Source of the DNA: Fusobacteria bacterium ZRK30
GTDB lineage: Bacteria > Fusobacteriota > Fusobacteriia > Fusobacteriales > Fusobacteriaceae
Assembly (NCBI GenBank): GCA_024628785.1
Contig: CP102405.1
Span: forward strand, 1-64,000
Reading direction: 5' to 3'
Length of the DNA stretch: 64,000 bases
A program made the translations under genes and the position numbers. The notes under the pieces were generated by a model. That model did not search any database, was not told the origin of the DNA, and saw nothing but the letters and a program-made list of their open reading frames with translations. This document shows, piece after piece, positions 60,631 to 64,000 of the stretch. Every line of letters starts with the position of its first letter. Positions within the stretch are counted from its first letter, which is position 1.

Positions 60631-61851
60631 CTAAAATCTATATACCTTTACCCTGCTTCCCTTTTCCAATCCCTCTATATTGTTTTCCAATATTATATAT
60701 CCGTTGGATTTAGTCATAAGGGTGGTCATCCCTGATTTCCCGAAAATAGGATTAATGACTATCTCATTGTTTTCAATAGTTTTGTTAATCATCTGATATG
60801 TTGTTCGCCCAGGGGTAGAATGAAGGTTATGGGATAAAGTTCCATAGTAGTAATCATCTTTATCCTCGAAAAAATATAGGCTTTCAATAAGTTTTTTTAC
60901 AACAATATTAAAAACAACCATGGAGGAAATAGGATGCCCGGGCAACCCAAAGATAAGTTTATCGTGAGATTTACCAATAATAGTCGGTTTTCCCGGTTTT
61001 ATCGAAATCCCATGAACGAAAACTTCTCCCCCGTCCAGTAGGGAGATCACCTTACTTGTATAGTCATAATTCCCTGCAGAACTCCCCCCTGATATGAGAA
61101 CTATATCTGATTTTTCAGTGGATTTTTTTACCTCTTCCAGTATAGTATCAAAATTATCTTTCACTATTTTTTTCTCTATCACAACTCCAAATTTCTGGAT
61201 AGCCAGAGAAAGGGTGTAGGAGTTCACATCCCTGATTTTCCCCATCTTGTACTCTTCATCTTCCCCTATGATCTCATCTCCTGTAGAAATTATAGAAAAT
61301 TTGAATTTTTTAAATACAGGCAGGTCATATATCCCAAGAGATGCCAAAGCCCCTATATTTTCAGGGGTTATAGTTGATCCTTTTTTCAGGATAATGTCAT
61401 CTGACTTTACATCTTCTCCCATAAGCATTATATTTTCAAAACTGCTTACCGGTTTATGGACCAATAAAGTATCCTCTAATATCTCACAATACTCTATCAT
61501 GATCATAGAGTCTGCTCCTTCCGGAATCATAGCCCCTGTAGGGACATATACGGCTTCTCCCCTTTCTAATTTTTTAGAGGTATCTTCCCCCATCAAAACT
61601 TCACCTTTTATGGTGAAAAATGCAGGTATACCCTGGGAAGCTCCCAGGGATTCCTTAGATTTTATAGCATATCCATCCACTGTAGACCTATTAAATTCAG
61701 GGACATTGACACTGGCTACAACGTTTTCACACAGTACTCTGCCTAATGACTCTTCCAATTTACATGTCTCTTTTTTTCCTTTAAGTGTTGGTATCTTTTT
61801 TAAAATTAATTCCTCTATCTCATCTATATCCGTTACCTTCAAAAAATTCAT
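60631..61851 (-). CDS. moeA: Molybdopterin molybdenumtransferase MoeA
   Basis: A 406-residue MoeA without fusion. VNVPEFNRSTVDGYAIKS (about 47-64), GEDVKSDDIILKKG, ISTGDEI, LISGGSSAGNYDYTS and [14 protein letters not shown] are all present. Ends with the usual small beta domain. Two MoeA proteins side by side suggest separate handling of tungsten and molybdenum, as proposed for other tungsten users. Close spacing with tupC-like and the fused MoeA indicates one operon. Confidence 0.94.
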   Translation of the reverse strand: MNFLKVTDIDEIEELILKKIPTLKGKKETCKLEESLGRVLCENVVASVNVPEFNRSTVDGYAIKSKESLGASQGIPAFFTIKGEVLMGEDTSKKLERGEAVYVPTGAMIPEGADSMIMIEYCEILEDTLLVHKPVSSFENIMLMGEDVKSDDIILKKGSTITPENIGALASLGIYDLPVFKKFKFSIISTGDEIIGEDEEYKMGKIRDVNSYTLSLAIQKFGVVIEKKIVKDNFDTILEEVKKSTEKSDIVLISGGSSAGNYDYTSKVISLLDGGEVFVHGISIKPGKPTIIGKSHDKLIFGLPGHPISSMVVFNIVVKKLIESLYFFEDKDDYYYGTLSHNLHSTPGRTTYQMINKTIENNEIVINPIFGKSGMTTLMTKSNGYIILENNIEGLEKGSRVKVYRF

Positions 61852-61868
61852 ATTTTAAACTCCTTATT

Positions 61869-62477
61869 TTATTCCATTCCTAATTTCTCCAGAACTATTT
61901 TTTCCCCCTTTAGATTTTCAAAAAAACTATGATCATGGGTTACAACAATTATTGTATTCCCCTGCTGGTTATAATTTTTTAAAATATCTATAAGTTCAAG
62001 TTTAGCTGATCTATCCAGGTTTGCCGTAGGTTCATCCAACATCAACAGTTTTGGAGAAAATGAGAGTGCCCTTACAATTGCAACTTTCTGGGTTTCCCCG
62101 CTGGAAAGTTTAGAAGCTTCCTTATTTTTTAATCCATTTAAATTAAATATATCTAAAAGAGCTGACATACTCTTCTCTATATTTGCTCTTTTTCTGATCT
62201 TCAACGGGTATGCAATATTTTTATAGACATCTCCTTTGAGCATATATGGGTTTGCATCTACCAATGAGATCTCATCTTCTGTAAAAGAGTCACCTATTTT
62301 ACCCTGATAGTCCTTATCTACCTTGGCTAAAATATTTAACAGGGTAGATTTCCCTGCTCCGTTTTCTCCAAGCAGATAACTAATCCCGCCATGTTTAAAC
62401 GTAAGTTCAGGAATATTTAAAATCTCTTTCCTGTTAAATTTTTTTTTTAAACCTCTAATCTGAATATCCTTTATCAT
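61869..62477 (-). CDS. Tungstate/molybdate ABC transporter ATP-binding protein (TupC-like)
   Basis: A 202-residue ABC ATPase. Walker A GENGAGKST (37-45), Q-loop region LVDANPYML (Asp instead of the usual Gln), signature LSSGETQKVAIVRAL and LLMLDEPTAN, and the switch His in VVTHDHS. Starts two bases after the permease stop. Shorter than MolB/ModC and without a C-terminal regulatory domain, which fits TupC. Confidence 0.87.
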   Translation of the reverse strand: MIKDIQIRGLKKKFNRKEILNIPELTFKHGGISYLLGENGAGKSTLLNILAKVDKDYQGKIGDSFTEDEISLVDANPYMLKGDVYKNIAYPLKIRKRANIEKSMSALLDIFNLNGLKNKEASKLSSGETQKVAIVRALSFSPKLLMLDEPTANLDRSAKLELIDILKNYNQQGNTIIVVTHDHSFFENLKGEKIVLEKLGME

Positions 62478-62479
62478 GA

Positions 62480-63175
62480 CTAGTTATTCACCTCGATCTT
62501 ATGAACATATATGAAATTGTTAATTAAAAATGTAATCCCCAATAATATTATCCCTAAGGCTATTCCTGTAGAATAATCTCCCATTGAGTTTAACATAGAG
62601 ATAGAGGTCGTCATCACTCTGGTAGAACCCTTAAGGTTCCCTCCTACAATCATTACTGCCCCTACCTCTGTTATCGCACGAGAAAAGCAAGTTATAACTA
62701 TTATCAGCAGCTCATCTTTCAGCTCAAATAGGATTAAAAATAACCTGTCTTTTCTCCTGCCGCCCAGTATTTTTCCTACCCTGTTTATTTTTCGTGCCTT
62801 GGACCGGCTCAGTGTATAGGTCAGACTGAGACACAGAGGCAGGATTAAAAATGACTGGGCTATTACAATAGCTGTAGGTGTATACAGTAGTTCTAAAAAA
62901 CCAAATACTGAGTTTCTAGATAAAATTAAAGCTACTATCAAACCTACTACTACTGACGGAACTCCCATCAAAGAGAATATTGTTCTGGCAAAAAAAACTT
63001 CTCCTTTAAATTTTTTCAGCCCCAACTTTAATCCTATAGGTATAAATATAACTGAAATTATTGTTGTTGAAATAAAGGCAACCCCTATTGAAAGGAAAAT
63101 AACTTCATACAACTCCTTATTTAAAGAAATTATCAGTTGAAATGCCCTTATAAATCCATTTAATATATAATCCAT
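62480..63175 (-). CDS. Tungstate/molybdate ABC transporter permease (TupB-like)
   Basis: A 231-residue permease with about five to six membrane helices. FSRAITEVGAVMIVGGNLKGSTRVMTTSI (EAA loop region) is typical of TupB and related tungstate permeases; the AITEVGAVMIVGGN core is distinctive. A TupA substrate-binding gene would be expected upstream but is not in the spacer to moaA, so the binding protein must lie elsewhere. Confidence 0.88.
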   Translation of the reverse strand: MDYILNGFIRAFQLIISLNKELYEVIFLSIGVAFISTTIISVIFIPIGLKLGLKKFKGEVFFARTIFSLMGVPSVVVGLIVALILSRNSVFGFLELLYTPTAIVIAQSFLILPLCLSLTYTLSRSKARKINRVGKILGGRRKDRLFLILFELKDELLIIVITCFSRAITEVGAVMIVGGNLKGSTRVMTTSISMLNSMGDYSTGIALGIILLGITFLINNFIYVHKIEVNN

Positions 63176-63210
63176 ATTTTTTCCTTTTAAGTTTACTTCA
63201 CAATAAATAA

Positions 63211-63225
63211 GCAGCGTAACGCTGC
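63211..63225. repeat. GACGTTGC palindromic repeat, copy 5 (compensated)
   Basis: GCAGCGT-A-ACGCTGC followed by ATCCAGA. Relative to copy 4 both arms changed (A to G and T to C), keeping perfect pairing. It lies 36 bases upstream of the tupB-like start. Confidence 0.8.
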
Positions 63226-63373
63226 ATCCAGATAATCGTTAATCAAAGATTTGGTAAATTTTAGATTATATATTCGACTTGTACAACTTAACTTTAATTA
63301 TAAATTTTCTTTAAATTTTTTCTAAAATTAAAATATATTGTCTATTTTAAAGAAAAAAGAGCTGTTTACTCAA

Positions 63374-64000
63374 TTAACCACCTATACTTACCATATTTTT
63401 TTTTATATATTTTTTTTCATCTAACTTATGTTCTTTCGGTTTTTCCCCCATAATTTCTTTTAGGGCTCCCATAGGATCTTTCTCAGCCAAAACCTCTAAC
63501 AGGTCATACTCTGTATCAGAATGTAAACACAGTTTTAACTTACCCTCAGAAGTTATCCTTATCCTATTGCAGGTAGAACAAAATTTATTTGAATTAGGAG
63601 ATATAAATCCTATCTCTCCCTTTGAACCTGATGTTTTATAAATTTTAGCTATATTTTCTTCCCTGTAAAATTTTAATTCCCTGTATTTTTTTATAACTTC
63701 TGCTTCTGAATAATGTTTCCCCTTACCCCACTCTATATTATCTCCCATTGTCATCAATTCAATAAACCTTACCTGAACTTCCCGATCTTTGGTAAATTTT
63801 ATAAACTCTCCTATTTCATCACTGTTGAAATCATTGATTAAAACACAATTTATCTTTACAGGAACCATATTCAACTCTTCTAATTTATCTATAGACAATA
63901 AAATTTTACCTAAACCATCTACCCCTGTTATACCTTTAAATTTCTCCCTTTTAAATGTATCCAGGCTTAAGTTTACCCTGTCTAGTCCCGCTTTTTTTAA
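63374..64000 (-). CDS. moaA: GTP 3',8-cyclase MoaA (cut by the window end)
   Basis: The C-terminal 208 residues of the radical SAM enzyme that starts molybdopterin synthesis from GTP. The visible part begins KKAGLDRVNLSLDTFKREKF (radical SAM barrel), continues with PVKINCVLINDFN and VRFIELMTMG, and holds the second Fe-S cluster cysteines in KFCSTCNRIRIT and LKLCLHSD. It ends in the functionally needed Gly-Gly. The N-terminus with the CxxxCxxC motif lies beyond position 64000. Upstream of the TupBC-MoeA genes on the same strand. Confidence 0.95.
   Translation of the reverse strand, partial: LKKAGLDRVNLSLDTFKREKFKGITGVDGLGKILLSIDKLEELNMVPVKINCVLINDFNSDEIGEFIKFTKDREVQVRFIELMTMGDNIEWGKGKHYSEAEVIKKYRELKFYREENIAKIYKTSGSKGEIGFISPNSNKFCSTCNRIRITSEGKLKLCLHSDTEYDLLEVLAEKDPMGALKEIMGEKPKEHKLDEKKYIKKNMVSIGG

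Noticed and set aside
63176-63373. A hidden tupA gene between moaA and tupB
   Set aside because: Only about 200 bases, with many stops and a repeat copy; no room for a binding protein of about 270 residues.
1-64000. tRNA, rRNA, tmRNA or SRP RNA genes and CRISPR arrays
   Set aside because: I looked for T-arm-like strings (GGTTCGA.TCC), rRNA-like sequence and regularly spaced repeats in the gene-free spacers and saw none. A covariance search was not possible here.

Overview
The window is AT-rich chromosomal DNA from a diderm anaerobe, most likely a Fusobacteriota member of the Propionigenium/Ilyobacter/Psychrilyobacter type (phylum fairly sure, genus a guess). Reasons: an outer-membrane gene set (LptD-like protein, FadL-like channel, heptose genes hldD and hldC, RlpA lipoprotein, Wzz) beside Firmicutes-like housekeeping genes (ylxM-ffh-rpsP, disA-radA, HemZ-type radical SAM), plus hydF and a tungsten-type aldehyde oxidoreductase. 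No rRNA, tRNA, CRISPR array, prophage or intact IS element was found.

Layout. 0-2.5 kb: end of a surface-polysaccharide locus, with a wzz gene and a capD gene destroyed by deletions and frameshifts. 2.9-4.9 kb: ylxM-ffh-rpsP. 5.5-20.8 kb: a symporter, a two-gene threonine/serine exporter, an ABC-F ATPase, a cold-shock gene, hflX with a two-component system, comEA-, hemZ- and pilT-like genes and hldD. 21-27.4 kb: trxA, a very large LptD-like gene and thrS. 27.5-40.8 kb: a long minus-strand block, yceD-rpmF-plsX-fabH-fabD-fabG-acpP-fabF-rnc-radical SAM-rng-coaD-radA-disA, combining lipid synthesis, RNA processing and c-di-AMP signalling. 41-52.7 kb: hydF, rlpA, tetR, fadL, a CCA/poly(A) polymerase, a CoA-disulfide reductase-like flavoenzyme, tsaB, tsaE and hldC. 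52.9-64 kb: a tungsten/molybdenum cofactor region (AOR, a MoaD-like and a MoeB-like protein, MOSC, two MoeA proteins, TupB/TupC-like transporter, moaA cut by the window edge).

The most interesting signals lie between genes. (1) Five copies of a 14-bp near-palindrome (ATAACACYNGTTWT) sit on the promoters of fabD, of the tetR gene and of fadL, suggesting that this TetR protein is a fatty-acid regulator tying uptake to synthesis. (2) thrS is preceded by a 12-residue leader peptide with four consecutive Thr codons and a strong terminator: apparent ribosome-mediated attenuation of threonyl-tRNA synthetase. (3) The AOR gene has a leader resembling the Moco/Tuco RNA family. (4) Two dispersed intergenic element families keep base pairing despite sequence change. 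(5) The fabD-fabG spacer is a decayed duplicate of the 3' end of fabD.

Several intergenic spaces hold degenerate copies of a common intergenic sequence family, and small gene remnants (capD, DUF952) point to ongoing gene decay. Promoters, terminators and RNA pairings were read by eye; protein assignments rest on recognised motifs, not on searches.
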